From: Streptomyces sp. A0642
Lineage (GTDB): Bacteria > Actinomycetota > Actinomycetes > Streptomycetales > Streptomycetaceae
Direction of reading: 5' to 3'
Assembly (NCBI RefSeq): GCF_004795105.1
Contig: NZ_SSBL01000040.1
Span: 1 to 44,458 of the forward strand
DNA: 44,458 bases
This document shows, one piece after another, positions 26,817-34,871 of the stretch (position 1 is its first letter; the number at the start of each line of letters is the position of its first letter). The notes under the pieces are model-generated. The model worked only from the letters and a program-made list of their open reading frames with translations, was not told the origin of the DNA and did not search any database. The translations under genes and the position numbers were made by a program.

Positions 26817-28075
26817 GGCGCCAGCGGACCCGCCACGTGCCGTCCGCCGATCAGCACCGACCTCAGCGCCCCCTTGTCCTGGAGCACCGTCAGGTCCGCC
26901 GCCGGGTCGCGGTCCCACACCACCAGGTCGGCGAGGCGGCCCGGCGCCACCACCCCGGCGTCCGCACCGCGCCCGGCCAGCTCGGCCCCATGGGCGCAGG
27001 CCCACTTCAGGACCGTCTCCGGCGGGATGCCGGCCCGCTCCACGTACATCACGAGCTCGTCCGCGTACGTGCCGTGCGGGGTCCAGGCGAAACCGAAGTC
27101 GTCACCCGGCACGATCTTCAGGCCGCGGTCCTCGGCCAGCGGCAGGAACCGCAGGGTGTTCTCGATCTCGTCCCGGAAGTCCAGCGACTCCAGATAGTCG
27201 GGAGCCTTGCCGAACCGCTCCCCGAGGGCGAGCAGCCGGTCGGGCTGGAACAGGCTCGGCACCACGAACACTCCCCGCTCGGCGATCTCGTCGAGCGCCC
27301 GGTCGTCCGCGTACGTGGCGTGGTCGATGACGTCGACGCCGGCGGCCAGCGCGTTGCGGATGCCGGCCAGGCCCCGGGAGTGGGCCCGCACCCGGGCGCC
27401 GCGCCGGTGCGCGGTCTCTACGACCTGGGACAACTCCTCCCGGCTGAAGAGGAGTTCCTCGGAGCGGGCGTTGGGGAAGGTGTCGTCGCCGGACGAGAAG
27501 ACCTTGATGATCTCCGCGCCTTCGTCGATCTCCTCCTCGGTGTACTTCACCAGATCACCGAGGACGTCCACGACCGGCATCAGCTCGCGGGGCATGCGCT
27601 CCTTGAGCTCGGGCGAACGCCGTCCGGGCGGGCCCGACACCATCAGGTCGCGACTGCACGGGGTGATGCGCGGTCCGGCGATGACGCCGGCCTCGATGGC
27701 GTTCTTCAGCGCCATGTCGATCCCGGCGACCGATCCCGCGCCGACGAACGCCGTGTACCCGCAGGTCAGCAGGTCCGCCGCGTGCCGTGCGGCATGCAGG
27801 GCGACCTCGGGCACCCGGTACTTGAACAGCGTCTCGCGGCCGTTGGTGACGTTGACGTACGCGATGTGGGTGTGCCCCAGCGTCATGCCCGGCAGCACCG
27901 CCGCCCCGGCCAGGTCCCAGCGGACGAAGTCGCCCTCGGCCGGGGCCTCGCCGGCCGGCAGCACGGCCTCGACGCGGTCGCCGTTCACCAGGACGGACCG
28001 GGCCGGCAACGAGGCACGGCCCAGACCCTCCTGGACGGTGACGTCGTGCAGCAGCAGTCGTCGGTCAGTGGTCAC
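26804..28075 (-). CDS. Metal-dependent amidohydrolase
   Basis: Amidohydrolase-superfamily enzyme of 423 residues, closest in pattern to imidazolonepropionase/prolidase-like members. Visible metal and catalytic positions are His-x-His in LGHTHIAYV, the carboxylated-lysine segment IIKVFSSGDD, His in VRAHSRG, His in DVIDHATYADD and Asp in VPGDDFG. A small beta-sandwich surrounds the barrel (VLVNGDRVEAVLP at the start, GRLADLVVWDRD at the end). It likely hydrolyses a C-N bond in a cyclic or peptide-like amide. GTG 28075 overlaps the preceding gene (GTGA). A longer start at 28144 lies in that gene and is not family-like. Confidence 0.88.
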   Translation of the reverse strand: MTTDRRLLLHDVTVQEGLGRASLPARSVLVNGDRVEAVLPAGEAPAEGDFVRWDLAGAAVLPGMTLGHTHIAYVNVTNGRETLFKYRVPEVALHAARHAADLLTCGYTAFVGAGSVAGIDMALKNAIEAGVIAGPRITPCSRDLMVSGPPGRRSPELKERMPRELMPVVDVLGDLVKYTEEEIDEGAEIIKVFSSGDDTFPNARSEELLFSREELSQVVETAHRRGARVRAHSRGLAGIRNALAAGVDVIDHATYADDRALDEIAERGVFVVPSLFQPDRLLALGERFGKAPDYLESLDFRDEIENTLRFLPLAEDRGLKIVPGDDFGFAWTPHGTYADELVMYVERAGIPPETVLKWACAHGAELAGRGADAGVVAPGRLADLVVWDRDPAADLTVLQDKGALRSVLIGGRHVAGPLAPPAR

Positions 28076-28788
28076 GGTCGGCTCCCCAGAAGCTGTCGGG
28101 CGGAATCGGTGCGGCCCAGTACCGCGGGCCCGAACACCATCCACACCATGGGGACGCCGGGCCGGGAGACCTGGAACTCCAGACGGTGCGCCGCGCGCCC
28201 CGGCTCATTGGTGACGGCGGCGTCCGCGCGTCCCTCGGTCACCAGCTGGGCCGCGTGCATGGTGGACTCGGCGGGCACCCACGCGATGTCGTAGCCGCCC
28301 CGGCCGCCCTCGGCGCCGTCGAGCAACTCCACCAGGCGGCGCGTCTCGTGCAGGGTCGCCAGCCGCAGGACCCCCTCCCGCAGTCCCCGTGCGGGGGAGG
28401 CGATGCCGTACTCCGGGGTCGGCGTCGAGAAGGTGGCGTCCAGGCGCAGCCGGGGTGACCAGAAGAAGCGCGTCGCGCATTCGGCGGCCCCCGGCACCAG
28501 GGCGTAGGACGGTCCGCCGCGGCTGCCGACGGCCGCGAGCAGCTCCTCGAAGGAGTCGTACGGCACGGGCTCCACGACGGGTCCGCCGAGGTGTGCCAAC
28601 CGGTACCCGAGGCGGTCGAGGGCGACCATCGAGGTCGTGCCCTCCGGGCCGAGGGTGCCGACCCGCAGGGTGCCGGGCCGCAGCAGCGGCGAGTGGGGTA
28701 TGCGTGCGGGCTCCCACAGGATGGGGAACGGTGTCGTGTCGGTGTCGTGGCCGCGGACGCCGTCACCGCGGAACAGGGGCTCGGTCAT
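28072..28788 (-). CDS. Prephenate-dehydratase-like / type 2 periplasmic-binding-fold protein
   Basis: A 238-residue cytosolic protein without signal peptide. The segment LRVGTLGPEGTTSMVAL is the N-terminal signature of prephenate-dehydratase domains, and the rest fits a two-lobed binding fold (YDSFEELLAAV, EYGIASPARG, AAVTNEPGRA). An ATRFFW segment near residue 110 resembles the TRF motif of prephenate dehydratase but sits earlier than usual, so dehydratase activity is doubtful. BacA, the prephenate decarboxylase of bacilysin synthesis, is a divergent member of the same family and a possible functional parallel. ATG 28788 overlaps the ligase stop by four bases. Role uncertain. Confidence 0.65.
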   Translation of the reverse strand: MTEPLFRGDGVRGHDTDTTPFPILWEPARIPHSPLLRPGTLRVGTLGPEGTTSMVALDRLGYRLAHLGGPVVEPVPYDSFEELLAAVGSRGGPSYALVPGAAECATRFFWSPRLRLDATFSTPTPEYGIASPARGLREGVLRLATLHETRRLVELLDGAEGGRGGYDIAWVPAESTMHAAQLVTEGRADAAVTNEPGRAAHRLEFQVSRPGVPMVWMVFGPAVLGRTDSARQLLGSRP

Positions 28789-30197
28789 GCGCGGTGCCCC
28801 CGGGCCCCGGCGAGCCGGCGGGCGGCTGCCGTCTCGTGGTCGACGGCGGTGCGCCGGTCGTGGATGCGCGCCGCCTTCCAGCTGACGAACGCGCCGGTCG
28901 TGGTGACCGGGTCCAGCTCGTCCGGCACCTCCACCCGGCAGCGCACCCCGAGCGCGTCGGCGACTCGCGCCGCGTGCGCGGCCTCGAGCCCCGGTTCGGG
29001 GCCGTCGGGCAGATCGAGCCGGACGGTGATCAGGTCCTCGCCGTCCTCGGCCCGGTCGATGACGACCTGGTAGCCGAAGCTGTGGTCGATGCGCCGCAGG
29101 ACCGCCTGCTCGACCTGCCAGGCCTGGAAGCTGTGCCCGCCCAGCACGATCCGGTCGCGGGTGCGTCCGACGACCCGCATGACGGGGCCCTGGATGCCGC
29201 AGCCGCACGCGTGGGAGGAGAGCTCGACCAGGTCGCCGGTGCGGTAGCGGATCAGCGGCTTGATGCCGTCGATCAGCATCGTGACGACGAGCTCGCCGGT
29301 GCCCCGGTCGCCGAGTGCGGCGCCGGTGTCCGGGTCGACCAGCTCGGCGATGTAGTTGGGCCGGGCCAGATGGAGCCGGCCGCGGGCGCAGGCCGAGGCG
29401 ATGACCAGGGTCTCCTGGGAGCCGTAGAGCGCGTTGTACGTCCGGACGCCCCAGGCCTGGTCGATCTGGCGGGCCAGGTCGGGGGTGCACATCTCGCCGG
29501 TGACCAGGAAGACCTTCACGGCGAAGTCGCGGCGCGGATCGAGCCCCTGCTCTCGGGCGGCGCGGGCCAGCGAGAGCGCCACGTTCGGGGTGCAGAACAC
29601 CACGTCCAGGGCCAGGTCCCGCATGAGCTGGAGCGCCTTGGGGAATCCGATGACGGGGGAGTACGGCCAGATCTTGGCGACGGCCGATCCCACGTTGCGG
29701 GCCACGTCCCCGAGGGTGTCGCCGAGCGAGTGCACCTCGGTGGGGCCCATCACGCCGACGCGCGGGGCCCGGTCGCCGAAGACGTCCGCGAAGATGTTCC
29801 GCCAGCTCTCCGTCACATGGGCGTTGGAGGCGATCACCTCGCGCGGGTCGCGCGGACACGGGGTGGCGGGGCCGGTCGTGCCGGTGGTCTCGTAGAAGAA
29901 GCACGCCTCGTCGAGATCACGGCTGAGGACATCGGACATCGCCGTGCGCAGATGGTCCTTCGTGGTGAAGGGCAGCGAGCGCACGTCCTCCAGGGTGAGC
30001 CGGGCGGCCGGCACGCCGGCCAGGTGCCGGGCGTAGAACGGCGAGCCGTCCTGGGCGAGCGCGACGACCTCGCGCAACTGCCGCTGCGCCCAGGTGCGCC
30101 ACTCGTCCTCGCCGAGTTCCCCCGCGGTGTACCGGTCGTGCAGGGTCAGATAGCGCTCTATGAAGTCGCGGTGCTTCCCGGAAGCGGGCAGCCACAT
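28785..30197 (-). CDS. PaaK-like adenylate-forming ligase
   Basis: AMP-forming acid ligase of the phenylacetate-CoA ligase / coenzyme F390 synthetase family, 470 residues. Motifs in order: ATP loop FYETTGTTGPATPC, YNALYGSQET, YRTGDLVEL, and VGRTRDRIVLGGHSF at the domain hinge, with a small C-terminal domain. It activates a carboxylate (aryl, acyl or amino acid) as an acyl-adenylate and passes it to CoA, an ACP or an amine. ATG 30197 has GGGGGAT upstream. It heads a three-gene operon with the prephenate-dehydratase-like and amidohydrolase genes, each overlapping by four bases. Anthranilate made by this cluster is one candidate substrate. Confidence 0.87.
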   Translation of the reverse strand: MWLPASGKHRDFIERYLTLHDRYTAGELGEDEWRTWAQRQLREVVALAQDGSPFYARHLAGVPAARLTLEDVRSLPFTTKDHLRTAMSDVLSRDLDEACFFYETTGTTGPATPCPRDPREVIASNAHVTESWRNIFADVFGDRAPRVGVMGPTEVHSLGDTLGDVARNVGSAVAKIWPYSPVIGFPKALQLMRDLALDVVFCTPNVALSLARAAREQGLDPRRDFAVKVFLVTGEMCTPDLARQIDQAWGVRTYNALYGSQETLVIASACARGRLHLARPNYIAELVDPDTGAALGDRGTGELVVTMLIDGIKPLIRYRTGDLVELSSHACGCGIQGPVMRVVGRTRDRIVLGGHSFQAWQVEQAVLRRIDHSFGYQVVIDRAEDGEDLITVRLDLPDGPEPGLEAAHAARVADALGVRCRVEVPDELDPVTTTGAFVSWKAARIHDRRTAVDHETAAARRLAGARGHRA

Positions 30198-30300
30198 GGA
30201 TCCCCCAGGTGATTCGGCGGGTGCGGTGGACGTCGGTGCCGTGCACCAGGCGGGTGGCCCGGGTGCGCCCGTACGCGTCCGGCAAAACGGCTCTCCGATA

Positions 30301-30313
30301 GTGCGGGCCGCAC
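30301..30313. promoter_or_regulatory. 13-base palindrome upstream of the ligase operon
   Basis: GTGCGG-G-CCGCAC is a perfect palindrome with one central base, about 105 bases upstream of the ligase start in the 187-base gap after trpF. It could be an operator for the ligase operon. No gene is visible in the gap. The trpF stop lies in a G/C-rich imperfect hairpin (30364-30385). Confidence 0.3.
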
Positions 30314-30384
30314 CGATGCGCCCTCAATCCGCCTTAGGAGGCACCGCGTTCACTCTTGGTGGCAGCGCGGCGGGGCCGCGGCGC

Positions 30385-30984
30385 TCATGCCGCCGCCTTC
30401 GCGGCGGCCACGAACTCCCTGATCAGACCGGGATCCTTGACGCCTCGGGTGCGCTCGACGCCGCTGGAGACGTCCACGCCCCAGGGCCGCAGACCGGTGA
30501 CCGCACCGGCGACGTTGTCCGGGGCCAGGCCGCCCGCCAGGAGCCACGGACCGGTGGGGGGGACGCCGAGCGCGGAGGGGTCCCAGCGCTCGCCGGAGCC
30601 GGGCCGGGGCGAGTCGATGATCAGCAGGTCCTCGCCGTACGCCCCGGTCTCCAGCGGCGCCCCGCCCCCGGGAGAGGTGGCCCGGATCAGCCGGAACCCG
30701 TCGGCGCGCAGCGCGGCGAACGCCTCCGGGGGCTCCGCCCCGTGCAGCTGCACGGTGTCGACGCCCGCGTCGGCGGCGGCCCGGCGCACCTCGTCGAGCG
30801 GCTCCCCGCGGAACACCGCGACGGTGGCCGTCCCTTCGGGCACCAGGGCGGTCAGCGCGCGGACGGCGGCCGGGTCGATCCGGCGGGGGCTCGGCGTGAG
30901 GACGAAGCCGATCGCGTCGGCCCCCGCCTCGACGGCGGCCGCCACGTCCTCGGGGCGGCTCAGGCCGCACACCTTGATGTACAT
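30385..30984 (-). CDS. trpF: Phosphoribosylanthranilate isomerase
   Basis: Third step of tryptophan synthesis, an Amadori rearrangement of phosphoribosylanthranilate. The 199-residue barrel has KVCGLSRPEDV with the catalytic Cys near the start, GFVLTPSPRR, VQLHGAE, catalytic Asp in LLIIDSPRPGSG, and GPWLLAGGLAPDNV. I chose ATG 30984 because GGAG lies six bases upstream and TrpF proteins begin MxxKxCG. ATG 31041 would overlap the MFS stop (ATGA) and add 19 residues. It is last in the minus-strand series, far from the other trp genes. Streptomyces normally lacks trpF and uses bifunctional PriA. Confidence 0.93.
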   Translation of the reverse strand: MYIKVCGLSRPEDVAAAVEAGADAIGFVLTPSPRRIDPAAVRALTALVPEGTATVAVFRGEPLDEVRRAAADAGVDTVQLHGAEPPEAFAALRADGFRLIRATSPGGGAPLETGAYGEDLLIIDSPRPGSGERWDPSALGVPPTGPWLLAGGLAPDNVAGAVTGLRPWGVDVSSGVERTRGVKDPGLIREFVAAAKAAA

Positions 30985-31037
30985 GTCTTCTCCAGGATCC
31001 GGAACGGGGACGTTCATGGTGCCAGGGCCGTCGCCGC

Positions 31038-32312
31038 TCATGACCGGACGGCGGTGCGCGAGCACAGGAAGGCCAGTGCGGCCACGGTCAGGCCGCCCGC
31101 CGTCAGGGCCAGTGCGGCCCGCGGACCGGCGGCGGTCGCGAGCAGCCCGCCGAGCAGACCGCCCACCGGGATCACCGCCCAGGTGAGGAACCGGAAGGTG
31201 GCGCTGACCCGGCCGATGAGCTCGGGCGGCACGGTCGCCTGGCGCAGGGTGATCGAGTGGATGTTGAAGATCGCGATGCCGAAGCCGTTGAGGACGTAGC
31301 CCGCGCCGAGGAGCACGTAGCCGAGTCCGCTGCCGGAACCGGGCGCGAGCGGCAGCAGCAGCGTCGCCGAGGAGGCCACCACCATGCCGGCGACCATGGC
31401 GCGGCCCACCCCGAGCCGCTTCCCGAGCCGGCCCGCCGACAGGGCGCCGCCGAACGCGCCGATGCTGCCGACCGCGATGACGATGCCGAGCCCGGCCGGC
31501 CCGAGGTGCAGGACGCGGATGCCGTAGAGCGGGAAGACGACGAGGACGACGTCCCAGAGCAGGTTGTACAGGGACGCGTGCAGCATGATCACGCGCAGCA
31601 GCCTGCTGTTCAGCGTCATGCGCAGACCCGCGGCGATCTCCTTGCGCACGGAGGGCCGGGCGCCGGCCGCGCGGACCGGCCGCGTCTCCGGCGTACGGAT
31701 CCGCAGCAGCATGGCGGCGCCGAAGAGGTAGCCCACGCAGTCGACCAGGATGGCCACCGGCGCGGTGAGCGCCTGGATCAGCGTCCCGCCGAGGCCCTGC
31801 CCGGCGGTCTCCGCGACCGACCGGCTGGCCTGCAGTTTGCTGTTGCCCTCGACCAGCTGCTCCTTGGCCACCAGCGAGGGCACGTACGCCTGGTACGCCA
31901 CGTCGAACAGGGCGGTGAGCACCCCGGTCGCGAACGCCACCGCGCACAGGGCCCAGACGCCGAGACCGCCGAGCCAGGCGAGCAGCGGCACCGCGGTGAG
32001 GATGGCGGCCCGCCCGAGATTGGCGGTGATCAGCAGCGGACGGCGGCGCACCCGGTCGGCGAGCACCCCGGCGAACAGGGTGACGCACAGCACCGGGAGG
32101 TACTGGGCGCTGTTGAGCAGCCCCAGCTGGGCGGGGCTCGCGTCGAGCAGCACGATCGCGGTGACCGGCAGGGCCAGTTCGGTGACCCGGGAGCCGAGCA
32201 GCGAGACGGTCTGTCCGGCCCAGAGCTTGCGGAAGTCGCGGTGGTGCCACAGTCCGCGGGGCGGTTTCGGGGCGTCGGGCCCGGCCCGGTCGAGAAGCTC
32301 AGCCGACGACAT
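31038..32312 (-). CDS. MFS exporter (EntS/MFS_3-like)
   Basis: Integral membrane transporter of 424 residues with about 12 hydrophobic helices. Features typical of the MFS_3/enterobactin-exporter group include FAGVLADRVRRRPLL after helix 2, FDVAYQAYVPSLV, EGNSKLQASRSVAETAGQGL and a mid-loop rich in Arg/Pro. Likely exports the cluster product, and may give self-resistance. ATG 32312 lies 14 bases inside the upstream ATP-grasp gene. The pairing of an MFS exporter with ATP-grasp amide ligases parallels BacD/BacE of bacilysin. Confidence 0.9.
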   Translation of the reverse strand: MSSAELLDRAGPDAPKPPRGLWHHRDFRKLWAGQTVSLLGSRVTELALPVTAIVLLDASPAQLGLLNSAQYLPVLCVTLFAGVLADRVRRRPLLITANLGRAAILTAVPLLAWLGGLGVWALCAVAFATGVLTALFDVAYQAYVPSLVAKEQLVEGNSKLQASRSVAETAGQGLGGTLIQALTAPVAILVDCVGYLFGAAMLLRIRTPETRPVRAAGARPSVRKEIAAGLRMTLNSRLLRVIMLHASLYNLLWDVVLVVFPLYGIRVLHLGPAGLGIVIAVGSIGAFGGALSAGRLGKRLGVGRAMVAGMVVASSATLLLPLAPGSGSGLGYVLLGAGYVLNGFGIAIFNIHSITLRQATVPPELIGRVSATFRFLTWAVIPVGGLLGGLLATAAGPRAALALTAGGLTVAALAFLCSRTAVRS

Positions 32313-33582
32313 GGACTGCCTCCCGGACCGCCGGTCCGCCCGCGCCGTCGGGCCGCTCGTCGAGCGGGTGCCAGTCGAGCCGGTAGGCGGCGAGCGTCTG
32401 CCGGATCGCCTCCTCGACCACGGCCGAGCGGTCGGCCCGGTAGCGGAACGTGCCGGCGGTGTGCACGGCGCCGCCGTTGCCGCTGAGCACCGTGCCCGGC
32501 GGCGGCAGCGTCTCGGAGCAGAGCGCGGGCACCCGGCCCGCCAAAGAGGTCACGGCGTCCACGACGGCGGGGCGCACGGGCGGCTCGGGCATCATCAGGT
32601 ACCCGGCGACCGGGCCGTCCAGGTCCATCGGCGCGATCGTGAGGTCGTCGCCGAGCTGGACCCGTGCGGAGGCGGCGACGAGGTCGACGCCGTACACCTC
32701 CTCCCAGATGACCCGGACCTGACCGCCGCCGGCCCGGGCCCCGATCTCCAGGAACACCAGCTCGTCGCCGTCGCCCGAGGGCCGGGGCGCACGGAAGACC
32801 TCCAGGTGGAAGACGTCGTCGGTGAGGTCCAGGGCGGCGCACACGCGCTCGGCGAAAACGGTCACCCGCCGCTCGAAGTCCGGGTCGTCGTTGGCGACCG
32901 AGCTGAAGGCCGTGCCGGTCGCGAAGTCGAGGCAGCTGCCGCCGCAGCGCCAGGCGCGCGAGGTGAGGAGTCGGCCGGCCTGCACCACCCCGTCGATCTG
33001 GTAGAGCGCCCCGTCGATGAACTCCTCGCACTGGGCGTCGGCGAGGTCGGCGCCGTCCAGCAGGTCCTCCAGCCGGTCCTCGGAGCGCACGACGTGCACC
33101 CCCTGGCTGTCGGCGCCCGCGCGCGGCTTCAGGACGAACGGATAGCCGTTGTGCGCGGCGAACTCCCGTACGAGGGAAGCGGTCGGCGTCTCCCGGAAGG
33201 CGGGCACCCGCAGCCCGGCCGCCGCGACCAGCCCCTTCATCACGACCTTGTCCCGCACGGCGGCGACCTCGTCGGGCCCGCGTCCGGGGATGCCGAAGTG
33301 CCGGCGGATCTCGCCCGCCGGCTCCAGGTCGAACTCGGAGAGCGCGAGGACGTGCGTGAACGGGCCGTACAGCCGGACGAGTTCGCCGGTCTGCGCCAGG
33401 ACCTCCGCCGTGTCCGAGAGATCGGACAGCACACGGATGTCCTCGGCCAGCTCCGCGTCGAGCGGCGGCCGGCCGGCGGCGGTGGTCAGATAGGCGACGC
33501 GGTCGGCGGTGTGGTCGATGTAACGGTGGTACTCGGCGAAGGAGTTGGTCCAGCGGTTGAGGATCAGGACATGGCGGTTCAT
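32299..33582 (-). CDS. ATP-grasp ligase 2
   Basis: Carboxylate-amine/thiol ligase with an ATP-grasp fold, 427 residues. It forms amide-type bonds through an acyl phosphate. An N-terminal preATP-grasp domain is followed by the ATP site PFVLKPRAGADSQGVHVV, EEFIDGALYQIDGVV, and the Mg-binding FLEIGARAGGGQVRVI. Related proteins are the L-amino-acid ligases (BacD, RizA type) and BtrJ-like enzymes. ATG 33582 sits 74 bases after the other ATP-grasp gene. Substrates unknown, probably an amino acid or amine from this cluster. Confidence 0.87.
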   Translation of the reverse strand: MNRHVLILNRWTNSFAEYHRYIDHTADRVAYLTTAAGRPPLDAELAEDIRVLSDLSDTAEVLAQTGELVRLYGPFTHVLALSEFDLEPAGEIRRHFGIPGRGPDEVAAVRDKVVMKGLVAAAGLRVPAFRETPTASLVREFAAHNGYPFVLKPRAGADSQGVHVVRSEDRLEDLLDGADLADAQCEEFIDGALYQIDGVVQAGRLLTSRAWRCGGSCLDFATGTAFSSVANDDPDFERRVTVFAERVCAALDLTDDVFHLEVFRAPRPSGDGDELVFLEIGARAGGGQVRVIWEEVYGVDLVAASARVQLGDDLTIAPMDLDGPVAGYLMMPEPPVRPAVVDAVTSLAGRVPALCSETLPPPGTVLSGNGGAVHTAGTFRYRADRSAVVEEAIRQTLAAYRLDWHPLDERPDGAGGPAVREAVHVVG

Positions 33583-33620
33583 CGGCTCTCCGGATGGATC
33601 GTGGACGGTACTGCGGACGT

Positions 33621-33676
33621 CTCAGCTGAAGGGTCACGGCGTGTCCCGCGGATGGCTCAGCTGAAGGTCACGGCGT
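33621..33676. repeat. Direct repeat of the ATP-grasp 1 stop region
   Basis: Copy A is 33621-33642 (ctcagctgaagggtcacggcgt). Copy B at 33656-33676 is the same sequence less one G. Copy B contains the stop codon of ATP-grasp ligase 1. Copy A lies beyond it in the intergenic gap, shifted out of frame by the extra base. Confidence 0.85.
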
Positions 33677-34871
33677 TCTCGGCGCGGCGCAGTACCCGTG
33701 CCGTCTCCCGGTACGAGGCGCCGGCGGCGAGCACGTAACCGAGCCGGCCCGCCGAGCTGCCGGGGTCCGGCAGGGCACTGCCCGGCGGCAGCAGAACACC
33801 TATCTCCCGCACCCGCGGATCGGACTCGAGCACCGGGTCGACGCGGAACTCGCGGTAGGTGTCGAGACCGGGCCGCAGGAAGTAGCGGATGCCGGCCCGG
33901 GCGCCGGTCCGGGTGGCGGCCGGCTGGGGGTTGGGCAGGCCCAGGTAGCAGCGGAGCATGATCTCGTACAGATCGTGGCCGCAGGCGAGGCGCAGCAGGT
34001 CGGGGATGCGGTCGCCGGGCAGCCGGGCGGCGACCTCCATGAGCAGGGGGCCGCGGGCCGACATCCGCAGCTCGGCGTGGAACGGTCCGATGCCGAGCGC
34101 GACGGCGGCCAGGACGCGCGAGATGTAGGTCCGGATCTCCTGGGCCGCCGGCGTCTTCAGCTGGGCCGGCACGATGTGCCCGACCTCGACGAAGTGCGGT
34201 TCCGCCCCGAGGATCTTCTCGGTGATGCCGAGGATGTGCACCCGGCCGTCCTCGACGTACCCCTCGACGCTGTACTCCGGCCCCTCGACGTACTCCTCGA
34301 CGAGGACCAGTCCCAGACCGCCGTGCGACCCGTCGGCCCGGCCGGAGCGCAGGGCCCTGCGGAACGCCACCACGGCCTCCGCCTCCGAGCCGGCCCTGCG
34401 GACGTCGAGGCTTCCCGACTGGTCGACCGGCTTGACCACACAGACCGGCCCGAGCTCCGCGTAGGCGGAGGCCGCGGCCCGGGCACCGGAGACGATCCGG
34501 TAGCGGGGCTGGTCGAGCCCCGCCGCGTCCACGGCCCGGCGCATCCGGTGCTTGTGGCGCAGCGGTTCCACGCCCTCCGGGTCGATGCCGGGCAGGCCGA
34601 GCGCGGCCGCGGCGTGGGCGGCGAGCGAGACGAAGTGCTCGAAGCCGGGCAGGACCGCGTCCAGCGGGGTCTCGGCGTGCAGGTCGTGGAGGAGGGCGAG
34701 CACGGCGGCCCGGTCGGAGGTGTCGGCGGTGATCACCCGGTCCGCCTTCGCCGGGGCGGTGCCGGGTCCGGTGCCGGCGCTCAGGACGAGGACGGTGTGC
34801 CCCAGTTCGTGGGCGCGGGTGACCAGTTCCAGTCCGGAGGAGCGGGGCTCGATGATCAGAACGGTGCTCAT
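33657..34871 (-). CDS. ATP-grasp ligase 1
   Basis: A 404-residue ATP-grasp enzyme with VLIIEPRSSGLELVTRAHEL at the N-terminal preATP-grasp domain, the ATP-binding lysine in VCVVKPVDQSGSLDV, VEEYVEGPEYSVEGYV, and Mg-binding FHAELRMSARGPLLMEVAARL. This is the pattern of carbamoyl-phosphate/biotin-carboxylase-like amino-acid ligases. Overlaps the Gfo/Idh gene by ATGA. Two non-identical ATP-grasp ligases in a row suggest two successive amide bonds in the product, or a ligase and a partner for different acids. Confidence 0.87.
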   Translation of the reverse strand: MSTVLIIEPRSSGLELVTRAHELGHTVLVLSAGTGPGTAPAKADRVITADTSDRAAVLALLHDLHAETPLDAVLPGFEHFVSLAAHAAAALGLPGIDPEGVEPLRHKHRMRRAVDAAGLDQPRYRIVSGARAAASAYAELGPVCVVKPVDQSGSLDVRRAGSEAEAVVAFRRALRSGRADGSHGGLGLVLVEEYVEGPEYSVEGYVEDGRVHILGITEKILGAEPHFVEVGHIVPAQLKTPAAQEIRTYISRVLAAVALGIGPFHAELRMSARGPLLMEVAARLPGDRIPDLLRLACGHDLYEIMLRCYLGLPNPQPAATRTGARAGIRYFLRPGLDTYREFRVDPVLESDPRVREIGVLLPPGSALPDPGSSAGRLGYVLAAGASYRETARVLRRAENAVTFS

